The notes beneath the pieces are model-generated. The model worked only from the letters and a program-made list of their open reading frames with translations. It was not told the DNA's origin and searched no databases. The translations under genes and the position numbers were made by a program. From the NCBI GenBank assembly GCA_002104935.1, contig MCGT01000036.1, positions 124,001 to 188,000 on the forward strand: a stretch of DNA of 64,000 nt. The letters run 5' to 3'. Within the stretch, counting starts at the first letter, position 1. Each line of letters starts with the position of its first letter. This DNA comes from Hesseltinella vesiculosa (lineage: Eukaryota; Mucoromycota; Mucoromycetes; Mucorales; Cunninghamellaceae). Below are positions 33,089-45,800 of the stretch, piece after piece.

Positions 33089-36000
33089 TTAAGTAAGTTG
33101 GGAGGGCGGCGATGGCTGATCGCCAACTTGAAGTTCGCGCACGGGTAGATCAGGCTGAGGCGAAGATGTGGAGGCGGTCGCAATGGCAGCGCCGGTAGCA
33201 TTGCCCAAGGTAGCCATCTGAGCGGCATCTAAAAGCTGAGCAATGCTGGAGGTCACGACTGGGTCAGGATGATGTTGCGCGGTGGAGGCTCCGTAGGCAG
33301 AAGCAGCATGGGCTGCTGGCGACCATGGCGACGTCATGGGTTCAGGGTAGTCCAGGCCTTGTCGTTTGCGACGCACATACAGCCAGCCCAAACCTGCGCC
33401 TACCAAGACAAAGATCAAGCCCAGCGAGATGGCAATCGAGATCAAGATGACAGCTGGCACCGGCAAGAAGTCTAAAAAAAAACATGAAAAAGTTGAGTTA
33501 GTAGCTGGCCGCGGTGGGGGTGGGTCAGGGGTTTACGTCGGATGGAGCTTGCCGTGCAGCATTCTTTTTCAGAGAAGAAAGTTTGAATGAGGCCAGGTTG
33601 ACCATTGAATTGGGAGGACAGGACATAGGGTGACCAGCCGTTGCCGTCATACAGCGCCACAGACACATTGCCCGCCTGGGACAATTGCAGCTGACCGACA
33701 GCCATGAGCATGGAGTTGGTGTTGGCAGGATAGCGAGCCTGATCAGCCGAAGACTGGGCCATGGGAGCAAAAAGGAGCTGCTGGATAATACTACCGGACA
33801 GCAATGACGAGCCAGACGATGAGGTGGAGGGTGAAGCGGAGGAGGAGAGGAGGTTGAACTGGTTCTTTGAGGTCAAGGTGCCAAGGACAGTTTGGCGATC
33901 AGAGGAAATGCCGGCCAGAAGGGTGTCGCCGTTTTCACCGGCAAACACGGCGGTCATGGTTAGCTGCTGGAGATTGACGGAGGAGGAAGAGCCGGCCGGG
34001 GAGGGGACGGACCAAGTGGTTTGGCCAGAGGTGGGGTTGGTCAATTGAGCATAGGTGGTCTGTTGCTGCTGCACTTGCAGCTTGCCAATGACTGTCAAGG
34101 TGTTGCTGCTGTCGACTGTCATGCCTTGCACAGACCCATCTAGACCTGAGCCTACAGAATTCCACTGGCGCATGGCCAGATCCAACATACAGATGCCATG
34201 ACAGTCCAAGGCGCCAGCTTTGGCAAAGGAGCCACCGACAAACAGTTTGGATTTATCGGTAGACAAAGCCATTACTTGGATTTGACCAGGGTTGCCATTT
34301 GCATCTGCAGAAGAAAAAAGTGGCGTGTTATGAGCGGGCAGGCGTGGCATTTTTTTTTTTTGTTATTGCTTTCTAGTATTACCAGAGAGCCCGCTGACAG
34401 GGAGGAAGGTCAGAGTGGAGAGTTGGACAGCAAAGAAGCTCTTGACGGACTGCTGCTGGATCTGCGAGGCAAAGACACCGCCCACGTAGAGGATGCCGTC
34501 TTGTTGGATAAGCGAGTTGACCCGGGCACTGTCGCCACCGGTGAGCGTCCAGCCGTACCAAGAATTATTGTGGTTGATGGCAAGGTTCGCAATAGCGCCG
34601 TTTTGCATGGTGAATTGGCCGCCTAGAATGGTGACAGGCAGGTTGGATGTGGTGTTGTGCCAGAAAGCGCCCGAGGTTACGATCGCTGTTTCGTCGTTGT
34701 CAAAGAGATAATAGTAACGTGTCCAAGGATTCGTCCAGGAGGAGGTTGTCACGGCTCCGACAGAGTAGTAGGTTTGGGCGGCAGCAAGGTCACCGACCCA
34801 GTTATTGCTGGAGGCGTTCACCAGCGTACCAGACAAGAACACTTGAGGATCGGCCCATTGGTCTGTGGAAGGTTGCCAGGGGATGTTGCCAGGCGCCGTC
34901 AATACTTTGCCAGAGGACGTGTGGACATGGGAGAAAGAGCCCGACACCCATAGCCTGTCGTTACCACCGGGAATGATGTCACTGACAGGTCCATCCGTAC
35001 CCTAGATGGAAATCATCAAATATAGGGTCAGGTACGCTTCGAATTTTTTTGTTAAGATTCGTGTATCAACATACGCTGCCCATATTAGACCAGGCACCAG
35101 TGCCAGTGTTGTAGATGCCAAGATGGTTCATGCTGGTGATAGCAAGGTCGACTGTGTTGTTAAAGAGACCACCGACGTAAAGATCTAGGTGAAGGAGGTA
35201 AAAAGTGAGCTGCCCTGTTCCAATCAAACGCAGACCACATACTTGAGCCATCCAGAGCAAGCGACGTGACGTTGCCATCCAAGCCGTTGTGGGTAAGGGG
35301 AACCAATGCACTCGAGGCATAGTCAAAGGCCACAATGTTGCGATAGGGCACACCAGTGAATTGGCCACCAATATACAAAGCATTGCCATTAGACGCATCC
35401 AAAGACAGCACTGCCGAGCCGGTAGGCAATTGTTCTACAGGAAAAAATGAAAAAAAAAAGTAAGGGCACACAGTTCAGCAAAAATAGGACCAAGGCGTAC
35501 GGGGCAAGGGGTGCCAGGCAATAGGAAGGTGGCTGGAGAAGTTGCTGGGGCTATATTCCAAAATACTGGACAGAGTAGCATTGGTGCCGTTGCGATTAAA
35601 GGAGAATGCGTCGGCAATGATGGTGGTGTTTGGGGTGGCAGGAGGTTTGGCGCCGGGAGCAGGCTTCAGGACAATGGTGGGGATAAATGAATTGGATGCT
35701 GGGACAACCAAGCCTTCATAGATGACAGTGGATGCATCTTGGGGGTTGGTTTGATCGATAGTGATTTGTGTGGTGGTGCCAGGAGTTAACTGCATAGTGA
35801 GTTGGACTTGGGTGCGCTGGTCACATGAATTCGTGCTAACACAACCAGGAGTGATTGCATAAAGGGTGTACCGGCCTTGCGTTGGAATTTGGCTGCACAA
35901 AACAAGAGAAAAAATAGAAACGTCAGCTGACAAAGTTTAGGAAAAGTACACAGAGGCAAAGTTGTTCCTGCATGACCCCTTCCGCGCCCAAAAAAAAAAA

Positions 36001-37513
36001 AAAAAAAAAAAGTGACTTACGGCGTGTAGGTGACAGAAACGTTGGAGGAAGCCAGTTCCGAGGTGGGGATGTTGGTGGAGAGGAATGTTTCGTACGAGCC
36101 AAAAGAGAACACAGGTTGCCAGTTGCCGACGACGGACGTGGTGGATGGGCCAGAGCAATTGTTGCCACTGGTGTTTTCGGGATAAAGCGTGTTTTCTAGG
36201 AGTTGACCGTAAAAGGAGGAAGGGTGGGAGCAAATAGGGAATGAGTGAGTTGCTTTTTTTTTTTTGGGGGGGGGGAGGGTCTTACCCGATTGAAAGATTT
36301 GGACATCCCCAAGGCCACCGCCATTGCCGTACCAAGTGAGGATGTCGATTCGTACACCTGTCGTATTGATTGGAGATTCGACAGTGAAGTCCTGGTAGGT
36401 GATACTGGGGGTGTTGGCTAAGAAGCACATATCGCTGCATGTGGTGCGCTTCTGGGTAAGAGGATCGATGTAGGACAGCTGGAAGACTTCATTGGAGCCG
36501 AGAGCAAGGATGCTAAAAAAAGAATGAGCGCCAAAGAAAGTGGTCAAAATAAAACAAAAAGTTACCTAAAAGAGCGAGTGGCCTGGTTATTGATGCCTGT
36601 GTTACTTAGTCGAAGCATGGAGGGCTGGATGGCGTAGGGGAAGGAAGCTTGCCAATAGCCAGGAACGTTGGCTTGCAACAGCCAGGGATTCAAGGCGGTA
36701 TTGTTGGCTTGACAAATGATGCTGCTGGGATTACTGCCGCTGCCGGACAAGGCGGTGTTTCCCCCCGACACGTTCTAATAAAAAAAATGAGAATGAAGAA
36801 AAATGCACGTTTTTTTTTTCTTGGGAGTTTACCACGGGGGCGCCAAGGTTGACGGGATGGCTGGCGTTTGGGTTGAAATAGACACCATCACCAGTGGCGT
36901 CGAACTGACCAGCAAACAGGATTGAATTTCGTTGGGTATTAGGGGTGATGACATGGACGGGGCCGTTGAGGCCTTGCCAGGGGAGAGGCAGCCATTGATT
37001 GTTGTACCATTGGGCCACGCTTCCCGCATAGGCAGTGGCATTGGCACCCACAGGCTGGTGGAACTGGCCGCCGACGTACACGGTTTGGTTGGAAGGGTCG
37101 CAGTGGAGAGCGTAGACGGGCCCGTCAACGCCTTGGCCCAAGGGCTGCAGCGTGTTCGAATTCAAGTCGTAACGAGCGATGTTATTGACGGTGATAAGCG
37201 TAGAGGCTGACAAGAGGGAGGAAAAGGAGCCGCCGAGGTATAATTGTTGATCCATCAGACACGAGTCGTACAGTTGGCCGGGGCCCTGAAGCAGCGATAA
37301 GAAAAGAGACGAAGGATCTCGGATGAATGCAGCGGCATCCGCAGGATTGGCGGATTGTAATGAATTGGAGAAGGGTGACACCCCAGCAAACTGGCCGATC
37401 AGACCAAACTGGCCTACTTGAGAGGTATCGAGAGTGGGGACGGAAACGTACGTAGCTGTAGCATGGCAGGAGACGACAAGTAACAAGATGAGCCACCGAT
37501 CAAGGCGGGCCAT
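33089..37513 (-). CDS. RAX2: RAX2-like cell polarity protein
   Basis: Large type I membrane protein marking cortical polarity sites. Ten minus exons (36833-37513, 36566-36774, 36286-36512, 36021-36195, 35501-35892, 35243-35434, 35075-35184, 34383-35001, 33537-34304, 33089-33471) give 1251 residues in frame. A signal peptide (LDRWLILLLVVSCHATA) is followed by repeated RAX2/beta-propeller blades with the recurring LYVGG/LYIGG and GLDGPV or GLDGNV motifs, and many N-x-S/T sites. Near residue 1130 lies one transmembrane helix (VILISIAISLGLIFVLVGAG) and an Arg/Lys stop-transfer (YVRRKRQG), then a ~90-residue cytoplasmic tail. In other fungi it directs bud-site choice, hyphal tip direction and RHO/CDC42 signalling. 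Introns are GT-AG. Confidence 0.95.
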
Positions 37514-38161
37514 TGTTGTATATTGTTGTGATGATTGGCAAAGGATCAAAAGAAAAAGAAAGACACTCAAACAGGGAGTAATAATAATAGAAAAGACAGG
37601 CGTTTCTCTATATCAAGAAAATAAAATAATAAATAAAAAAAAGGAGAAGAAAGAAATAGGAAAATGAAAAAAAAAAAGGTTGTTCAAAATAAAAAGGAGT
37701 GGTGAGACTGGGTCTTTTTTTTTATTTTATTGCTAGTTACACAAACACTTTCGAGTCCTGTTTTTCTTGCCATCATCAACATTGGCAAAAAAAACAAATG
37801 GACTGAAGAACAAAAAAGCCTGTTCATCATAGTCAACACATAAAAAAAGGGGGAAATGAGAGCAAAGCCGCAAACGGTGGAGGTTCAAGGAGCGAGAACG
37901 AGGGGTTTCAAAAAAAAAGGGGAGAGCCATTCACTTCAAACAATGACAACCTTTTGATCACATGACCCTGCTTGTTGTTGTCAATGATCAGGCGAATCGA
38001 ACACAATTTTTCGAAACATGACAAAAGAAAATGGCCGCAAAACCTTGCCCTGGGCAATGGGTTTGGGGTGCGCCGGCGCTCATTGAAAAAACTAGGCAAA
38101 AAAAAAGAGGTTTTGGCCAATTTTTTTTTTCTGCCTTTTTGTTAAAGTTTATCAACGCCCC
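37514..38161. other. Divergent promoter region, RAX2 and RhoGAP genes
   Basis: A 648-bp AT-rich gap between divergently transcribed RAX2 and the RhoGAP gene. GGCCAATTT at 38115-38123 lies ~45 bases before the RhoGAP ATG. No gene of its own. Confidence 0.5.
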
Positions 38162-40330
38162 ATGGTCCAGTATTTAATTGCCCAATGGGACTACGAGGCC
38201 GAGGGCGAATTCGAACTGTCATTCAAGCAGGGTGACCGCATCTTGCTACTAGAGAAGCATAACGATGACTGGTAAAAAGCGAAATAAAAGATGACGTTGA
38301 ACGAGAACACTCACACGACTTTTTTCAATAAACACAGGTGGGAAGGTGAGTTGTCAATTATTAATAAAGGGCATGACAGGAGCTTGACAGATGTCTAATA
38401 GGCGAATTGAACAATACCATTGGCTTCTTCCCTGCCAACCGAACCAATCTCGAGCCACCAGTGAACAATGATCCTCCCACACGTAACGCTCTCGAGCTGT
38501 CATTCTGCCACACGCATCTCACCAAACTCTCTTCTTTAGAAGATATACCGACTACCGATCCTCCAATGCCATCCACCACCCCTCCTTTGAATTTATCATC
38601 AGGATGGTCGCATGCCTATGGTAAATAATCCGCTAGGCCAGGCTGAATCATTGAAACTCAAATTTTTTCTTACTGGACAGACAACGAAGGCACCATCTAC
38701 TATTTCAACGAGCAGACCGGTGAATCATCTTGGGATCCCCCTGTCAGCAAACGCTCGACATCCCTCCCTTCCGAACCAACCGACAGCATCATCAGTCCTC
38801 CTGCCGCTCCCTTCCGTCCCTCTGGCTCGGACGATCTTGATTTTGGATTCATGCAGCTGGATCCCCAGGCAATGAAAAAACTGGTAAGGCTGCTCCTGTA
38901 AGAAAAGGGCGGAGAACACTCACGCTTTTGCCATCCACAGTCGCTAGACCAACTAGACAGGGAAGCAAGGCACCAAGGCTTTGTGCAAATGAAAATGGTA
39001 TCCGAGGACAATGGCAAGCTGAGCTCTTGGAAGATGTATTACGGCGTGTTGGTGCATGGTTATCTGCTGCTCTACAAGGAAGCACACGTCAAGAATCGCA
39101 AAAAGATGGCCACGCTGCCTCCTGTCGGCAGCTTTGACCTCGGCCCCTGTCAAATCCAACCCGCCGCAAAGCAAGATACCAAACGAAAACACAGCCTTTT
39201 GATCACCCTGCCGCCACCCAAGAAAATCACTCTCTATATCCAAGCTGCCAACGACAAGGACTATGCTATTTGGACGGATGCCATCATGCGCGATCTCATT
39301 GTGCGCAATGAAGACCAGACCACTCGGGTAAAGCATCGAGCATGCGTGTGCATCCGTTCCTTATCCACCTTGTTTTACCGTAAACCTTAGGATTCCGAAA
39401 TCTCGCAGCTGTTGTGTGCCCTGGCGCTGGATGATCATCAGATGAAGGTCAACAAGAAGATGCAATCAGACACTGGAGCACATCCCCCCAACGTCAGCAA
39501 CACCAACAAGAAAAAGGGCGCGTGGCTGCGCAACAAATCGAAAGCCGACCATCCGGCCATTCCTCCGCCACTGCAGTCCACGCAAAAGGCTGCTCTCGAT
39601 GACGATGTCTTTGGCGGCTACCTGCCCTCTAACTTCCCGGCTGTGGTCCAGCAATGCATTGACCAAGTGGAGGCGCGGGGCCTGGATGTCGTAGGGATCT
39701 ATCGCCTTTCTGGCCCAGCCTCCTCCATCCAAAAATATCGAACGGCCTACAACAAACGTAACGTTTTTTTTGGGGGCCCTAGAGAGGCGGCTGCTCAATT
39801 TTTTTTTTTTTTTTTTTGTGTCGCAAAACAGGAGACCCGGTGGATTTAGGTCGTGAACCGGATATCAACGTGTGCACTGGCTTGCTCAAGTTGTATCTGC
39901 GTGAGCTAAAAGAACCTCTAATGACATTTGACTATTACGACTATTTTATGGAAGCTGCTCGTAGGTGGCCATCGGAGAACGGAGAGTGACAATGGCTGAG
40001 CTTCTCTTTTTTTTTTTTTTAGGCATCGACGACTATGATGATCGTATGTACCAGATCAAATCCATTTTGCACGTGTTACCAAAGCCCAATGTGAAAGTCT
40101 TGGAGTATTTGATGCATCACCTGAACCGCGTGTCGTTGCAGAGCGACGTGAACAAGATGGAGCCCTCCAATCTGGCTCTGATCTTCTCGGTTGGCCTGCT
40201 GCGCTTACCTGGACATGACATGGCCAGCATCATGCATGCCGATCTCCAAAGCAAAATTGTCGAAGCCATCATCCAACAGGTCGACTGGTTCTTTGAATTG
40301 GACGACGAGGATGGCGTGGATGGGTCATGA
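38162..40330 (+). CDS. SH3-WW-PH-RhoGAP protein
   Basis: Eight exons (38162-38271, 38338-38345, 38402-38620, 38681-38883, 38941-39327, 39391-39757, 39832-39960, 40023-40330) encode 576 residues. An N-terminal SH3 (AQWDYEAEGEFELSFKQGD, IGFFPANR) is built from exons 1-3, including an 8-base microexon. The WW domain is EGTIYYFNEQTGESSWDPP. The PH domain is at ~185-310 (GFVQMKMVSEDNGKLSSWKM), and the RhoGAP is at ~360-570 with the arginine finger in GIYRLSG (about residue 416), then LKLYLRELKEPL and NKMEPSNLALIFSVGLL. It would switch off a Rho/Cdc42-type GTPase at membranes. Its place next to RAX2 and near the Tea4/Bud14-like gene fits a polarity role. Confidence 0.95.
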
Positions 40331-40550
40331 GCATACATAGTCTTGGAGCCAACCTGTATTATTGTAGGATATTTAAAATAGATATTTTTTTTTATTTTCT
40401 GTCGCTCTTGTTGGAGGGGTGTGTTAGTTTTTTAAAAAGAGCTATTAGGGCCAAGAGTTTTATTCTAAAAAAAAAGTAGTAATTTACAACCAGGAGGAAG
40501 ACGCGGGACACGGGGAATCATTAAAGTAAAGCAAAAGTAAAACAAAAAAA

Positions 40551-41978
40551 TTACACGGTGCCAGGGTAATGGCAGTTATGCGTGGGCTTTGGCAAGGCAC
40601 GGTGTTTCAAGAACTAGGAAGAAGAAAAGAGCATGAGGATACGGACAGAGATCCTAACTATAGCTTACCGCGCCCGTTGCGCCCAGATGGCCTTCATGTA
40701 ACAAAAACAGAGCCTTCATGTCGCCATTGGACCAAAACTTGATGGCATAGGACAAGGTGTTCATGGTGATGGGGTGGCCGCGGATGAAGCAGCCGCCAAA
40801 GTAGATACGCTTGATATCGTGTTGTTTGGCGTTGAGATAGGCGATCTGGCCGATGTTGTTGCTGATCATGTACAGCAGGCTCTTGGAGATGTCACTGGAA
40901 TCGAAGCTGCCCTTGTCTTGGCGCACTCCCTTCTTGAACACTTTGCCAAAGCTGGACGCGATACGTGATGATTTAAGTCCAATTTTGTTGTAGTCCGTGC
41001 CGTAAATATCGCCCACCATCAAATCCACTCGTCGATTGTCGCCGTCCTTGGCAATTTCAAGCATGTCTATTGAAATGGATGAGCCTCACCGCTGTGATTT
41101 GAGGGATGTTCGCTGCTTACCATCAAAAGAGGTGGCATCGGTCAGCAAGGACAGTAATCCCCAGAGAGTCCCACCGCCCAGCTGGAAAATGCGAAAAAAA
41201 GATAAGTCGCCCTGAACACGACAATCAAAAGCTAAATTACCGAGGTCCCACTGATACGACTGAATTGATTTGGTCCGGTGACTTTGAGAATGCTCACACC
41301 AGATCCAATGTTGACAAGCTATTTAAACAGGGGATGAGTACTTTTGAAAAGACTCGGGATGGATTTCCATACCATGTAGGGGTATATGTTCTTTGAGATT
41401 TGCTCAAATCGAATCGGGTTGGCATCGTTTTCATTGTAGGTAAACACTTCGTAGGGAATCTCGGTAATAAAGAAGCTAAGGCCTGAAGAAATAAAGGTCA
41501 CGTCATTGCTGTCAAATATGCGGGCTTGGTCTTACCTGAAATGAGGCATTCCATTTCGTCATCCTTTTTCACTTCTACTCCAGGGAGTCGTTCGGTCAGC
41601 AGGTTATGGAACAAATGGGCACCGCCGCCGGTGGCCTGTAGGACTTGCTTGACGTGAGGAGCCAGCAAGCGAGCCTTAGTCATGAGCTGTGCAAGAAAAT
41701 CGATACATTCGTCCAGTCGGTCGGTTTCAAAGATCTTGAAGTGTAGTCGTCCGCCTTTGCTTGGCGAGGGCGTATAGTAGACAACCTTGGCCAATGAGCC
41801 ACCGATCTACAAAGAGAGAGGTGAGTCTGGTGGATTCATAAAGTAAGCCTCTCATTCTTACATCAACAGCCACCTGAGGAACATGGTCCACTTGGTTGGG
41901 TAACACAATATCTCGGACGGCATGTTGAGCCGACAAGGTTGAATCCGTGGACACGGTGGCGCCAATAACGTTCATCAT
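40551..41978 (-). CDS. Pantothenate kinase
   Basis: Type II (eukaryotic) pantothenate kinase, first committed step of coenzyme A synthesis. Minus exons 41862-41978, 41536-41806, 41373-41482, 41241-41318, 41121-41181, 40669-41066 and 40551-40613 give 365 residues. Visible motifs: VAVDIGGSLAKVVYY (the phosphate loop, split by intron 1), QATGGGAHLF, LVNIGSGVSILKV, SGTSLGGGTLWGL, YGTDYNKIGL and FGGCFIRG. These are the ATP- and pantothenate-site signatures of the family. Length is close to fungal Cab1 forms and there is no targeting extension. It lies between two polarity genes without obvious functional link. Confidence 0.96.
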
Positions 41979-42813
41979 TTTTTTTCTGTTTCAATGTAAT
42001 CCCTGAGTGGGGTTTAATGGTAAGTAGTAAATAGATTGAAAAAAGAGAACAAAGAAAAAAAAAGGAGTGGGGGAAACAAAGAAGAAACCCAAAAATAAAA
42101 AAAAGACAGGCGGAGCTTGCGATAATTGCTAATCATTTTAACCAAGCAAAAGCTTGGGACCCCCTGGATTTCGACCTTGGCTCTGTTTTAGCGTTGAGGC
42201 ATCGATTGGCTCATTGTGTGTAAGAAGAACATCGTTCGACGATATCATGCTAGGAATGATTAAGCTTGCATGACCACTGCAGCAGTAACGAGCATCATCC
42301 CTGAGAGCAAAATAAAAAATGCTGCACTTGATCCCGCTCTAGGGCAGAAACCCTAAAAAGCGTTGGGGGGGGGAACCAGCAACAGGGTCAAAATGCTCCC
42401 GGTTGGATATTTTTGCTGACTCATTTTCCACTTCATTTTTTAAAGCACTCAAATCTAAACTACACCTCCCAAAAACAAAAAACAAAAAAAAAAAGTATAA
42501 TGCTACTCTCTCGGCCATTCATCATTAAACATAAAAAAAACCTGCCTGTTCATCTTATGCGCCTTTTTTTTTCACCTTTTTGCCAATGGCGTGCGTTGGT
42601 GTCGTTCTTTATTGGGAACTACCGTCACCTTGCTTGTTCCCCACATTTCATATTCCCTCGTTGCATAATAAGAAATTTGGTGAGAAAAGCTTTTTTTTTT
42701 AATCTCGATTTAATGCTTAGCAATAAAATAGGGTATTAGAAAATAATGAAAATAAAAAAAAAGGACCGTCGGGTCAAAAGGATACGAAAAAAAAAAAAAA
42801 GACATGGGGCCAA
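41979..42813. other. Intergenic between pantothenate kinase and Tea4-like genes
   Basis: Holds the pantothenate kinase promoter (ATTGG at 42205-42209) and the 3' UTR of the Tea4-like gene. No gene is visible; a tRNA-like B-box word near 42167 was examined and rejected. Confidence 0.5.
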
Positions 42814-45800
42814 TTAATTTCCATAGACATTTAGAGCTTGGGCCATCAAGACGTCCAATTCCTAGAATAAAAAGTTGACTGAGCTTAGACCATGTTCCAA
42901 TTTTTTTAAAGAGACGGCGTACCTTTTCTAATTGCTCGATTTGACTATACGTTTCTTTAAAGACCTCGTTGATTTCATTGCGGATGGGGGCGGTGTAATG
43001 CTTGGAGGCACGCTTGGATCTGCGCTCATTGTCTCTGCGTTGCAAAACTTCTTGGCAACGAGCAGATCCTCGAATCATGATCATCAGTTCCTCCATGCCA
43101 AAATCATCCCAGTACAAAATGGATTGGATCGAATCGCGGCGCTTGCTGCTCTTGGGTGCAGGTGTGGATTGCTGGAAGTGGTGGTCAATGGGTGACGACG
43201 AGTCGGCCCGAGGAGGCAGCGTATGTTCTACAGGCTCCGGTGACAGGGGGCTGCGTTCATGCGATGGCTGGTGGTCGATGAAGTGAAGCGCAGCAGTCGC
43301 TGATTCTTGCTGCTGCAACTGGTCCCGCTGAATCTTGATGCGTTCCTGCTGCTGTCGCAGATGCTCTTCTTGGATTCGCAGCTGTTCCTGTTCACGTAGG
43401 AGCATCTCTTGCTCAAGCCGCAGTTTGTCTTGCAGAGGGACTTGATCCACATCGTGATGTTGGTGGCGCTGTTGATACTGAGTCACAGCCTCGGTCAGCA
43501 TGTCATTGCTGTTGCGCGTATGAGCAAGGTGATCTAGTTCTTGATCCAGCTTCCAAAGCACATCACCATGGTCATCGTCCGATCGCTGCTGGCTTTGCTG
43601 GTGTGGAGGGGGAGGGGGCTGTGAAGTGGGCGCTGGCAATGGGGCATCCATGGCTTCCATGGTTGGTGCCTGCTGTTGCTGTTGCAGGTGCTGGGGCAAA
43701 GGTGGCGGAGGTGACAAGGAAGAGGTCATGTCCCGGTCTTGCTGCTCAGGAGCCACATGTTGGTTTGGCAAAGGCGTGTTTTGCCGGACAGGAGGACGAT
43801 GCGTGCGAGCTACACAGAAGAGGTCAATTTAATCAGACGCACTCTCGTTTCTCCTTGCAGTATGACTTACAAGGACGTTGGGGAGGAGGGGCAGTGGGTA
43901 GGGCCTGGGCCAGGGGCTGTTGTACACGACGGACAATAAAATAGGTTTCATCAGGCTGAGGAGATTGGATCACCGAGGACATCGATGCTATGGAGGAGCG
44001 GTCGGGATGACTGGATCGAGTGGACAGGACGGTGGGCAATGGTTCGCCTTCAAATGCCTTGGTAATAGGGTCATTCACGTGCAACGTACGTTCTAAAATA
44101 GATGAAAATTAAGGTGAGAGGTGAGTCGCCCGGTCATCGTGTTCTATCATCCTCTTGTTTGGCTCTACCTTGGCCATATTGCACGACAATCAGACGGAAG
44201 AAGGCAGGCGAATGGTCGCCATCAAGGCGCAGAGCTTCGATGCGGTCCTCCAATTCCGGCGAGCCATCAACCACGCCATTCAGGACATGGAACCGTTCCA
44301 AAATCAAAGCGGCAACATCGCCAACAGAGCCATGCAAAGGCACGGACAAGGACTTGTCCAAACGTGGCAGGCCACTGCTGAAGAGATGGGTTTGGTCGGG
44401 CATTTCAGAAGCCAGCAAGGTCACCTTGATCCGGAGCATTTCATCGGCTTGCACCTGCTTTCGCTTGTGATGCAGGTAGAACCGCACCGCTGGCTGATCA
44501 TCCATGTCCTCCTTGTCCTGATGTCGAGGTCGGCCAATGTGAGCATCCCCGTCACCTGTGGACATGAGCTGCGAAATACGACGAGCCTTTTTCAAGGAAG
44601 GCATTGGCATATTCAAATGCCCCGTCAGTGATTGATAGATCGTCACTGGTTGATCCGATGGAACCAAGGTGTATTCATCTATTGAAAGGAAAAAAAAAAA
44701 AAAGTGGGTTCCTTGCAAGTGCCCTTGCGCGGTTTTGTTTTCTCCTTACCTCCGTCGACACCCTTGACGATGAGACTGTAGTTGATGGCTTCGGAGGGTT
44801 CTTGGCCCATAGATGCCATGATTTGCTCAATAAGCTCCAAGGTGTTGGTAGAGGTGTAGGCCTGGGCGGACTTGGGCTGACCGTCGGGGAAGATAAAGTT
44901 GCCGGCATGGATCATTAGCGTGGTGGGGGCTTCGGTCGAGGGAGGGGTCAATGCATGAGGTTGCAAGGGACGGTGGTGATGGTGTTCATGGTGGGCTGGG
45001 CGCATCGAGGGAAGAGATTGCTGTTGCAAGCTGGGCTGGTACGAGTTGCGCAAGGGCGAGGACACGTGCGAGGGCGACACAGGCGACACCATGATGGAGG
45101 AGGAGGCGCCGATCGACGACAGCGAGTGAACAGGGGATGAGATGGATGGTGTATACACGTCGGTGGGTGAGCTCATCATCGAGCTGCTGTCGTTATTGTC
45201 TTGGTGTTGTGCATAGGAATAAGGTTGTGGTTGATGCTGCGGCTGGGTTGAAGGGTGTTGGTGGTGGGGATGTTGTTGGGAGCGGTCTTGTTGTTGACGT
45301 TGGTGGGGCTGCTGAGGATGATGGTGCTCCAGCGATGGTCCTTGCGACACGGGTGAGTGCTGCTGTTGTTGGTGTTGGTTGTGTTGGTTGTGTTGGTGTT
45401 GATGTTGATGTTGATGCTGCTGCTGTTGCTGTTGCTGAGACGACGAGGAAGAGGCATCTTTGTTGCGCGAGAACAATTTGCGGAGGCCAGACTTCTTGTT
45501 GTTCTTGGGCGATGTAGGCGATTCTTCCCCACTGAGCAAACGTTCTAGTTTGGCACCGGGGCGTTGATCTTGCGACGACCGGGACTGACCGTTGTCCATT
45601 TGTTCGTAATAGCGCTGGTCAAACAGGGTGCTGTCACGGGCAGAGGCAGGTGTCAAGGAGATCTTGATGGTATCCGGCTCCGAGGATTCCTCACGCATAA
45701 GAGGCATGCCGTTCGTTTGCTGATGAGGCGACCGACCGCCGGCATGACGGGGCGACGATCCGGCGGACCACGACGCAGGCGATTCCAAGTCGCCGGAGCG

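Noticed and set aside
33761..34976. Plus-strand frames inside RAX2
   Set aside because: Antisense to well-supported RAX2 exons; no motifs.
42140..42200. Possible tRNA from a GGATTTCGACC word
   Set aside because: No acceptor, D or anticodon stem can be folded around it.
45137..45548. Plus-strand frames opposite the Gln/His-rich part of the Tea4-like gene
   Set aside because: They are antisense shadows of CAG/CAC-type codon repeats without domains.
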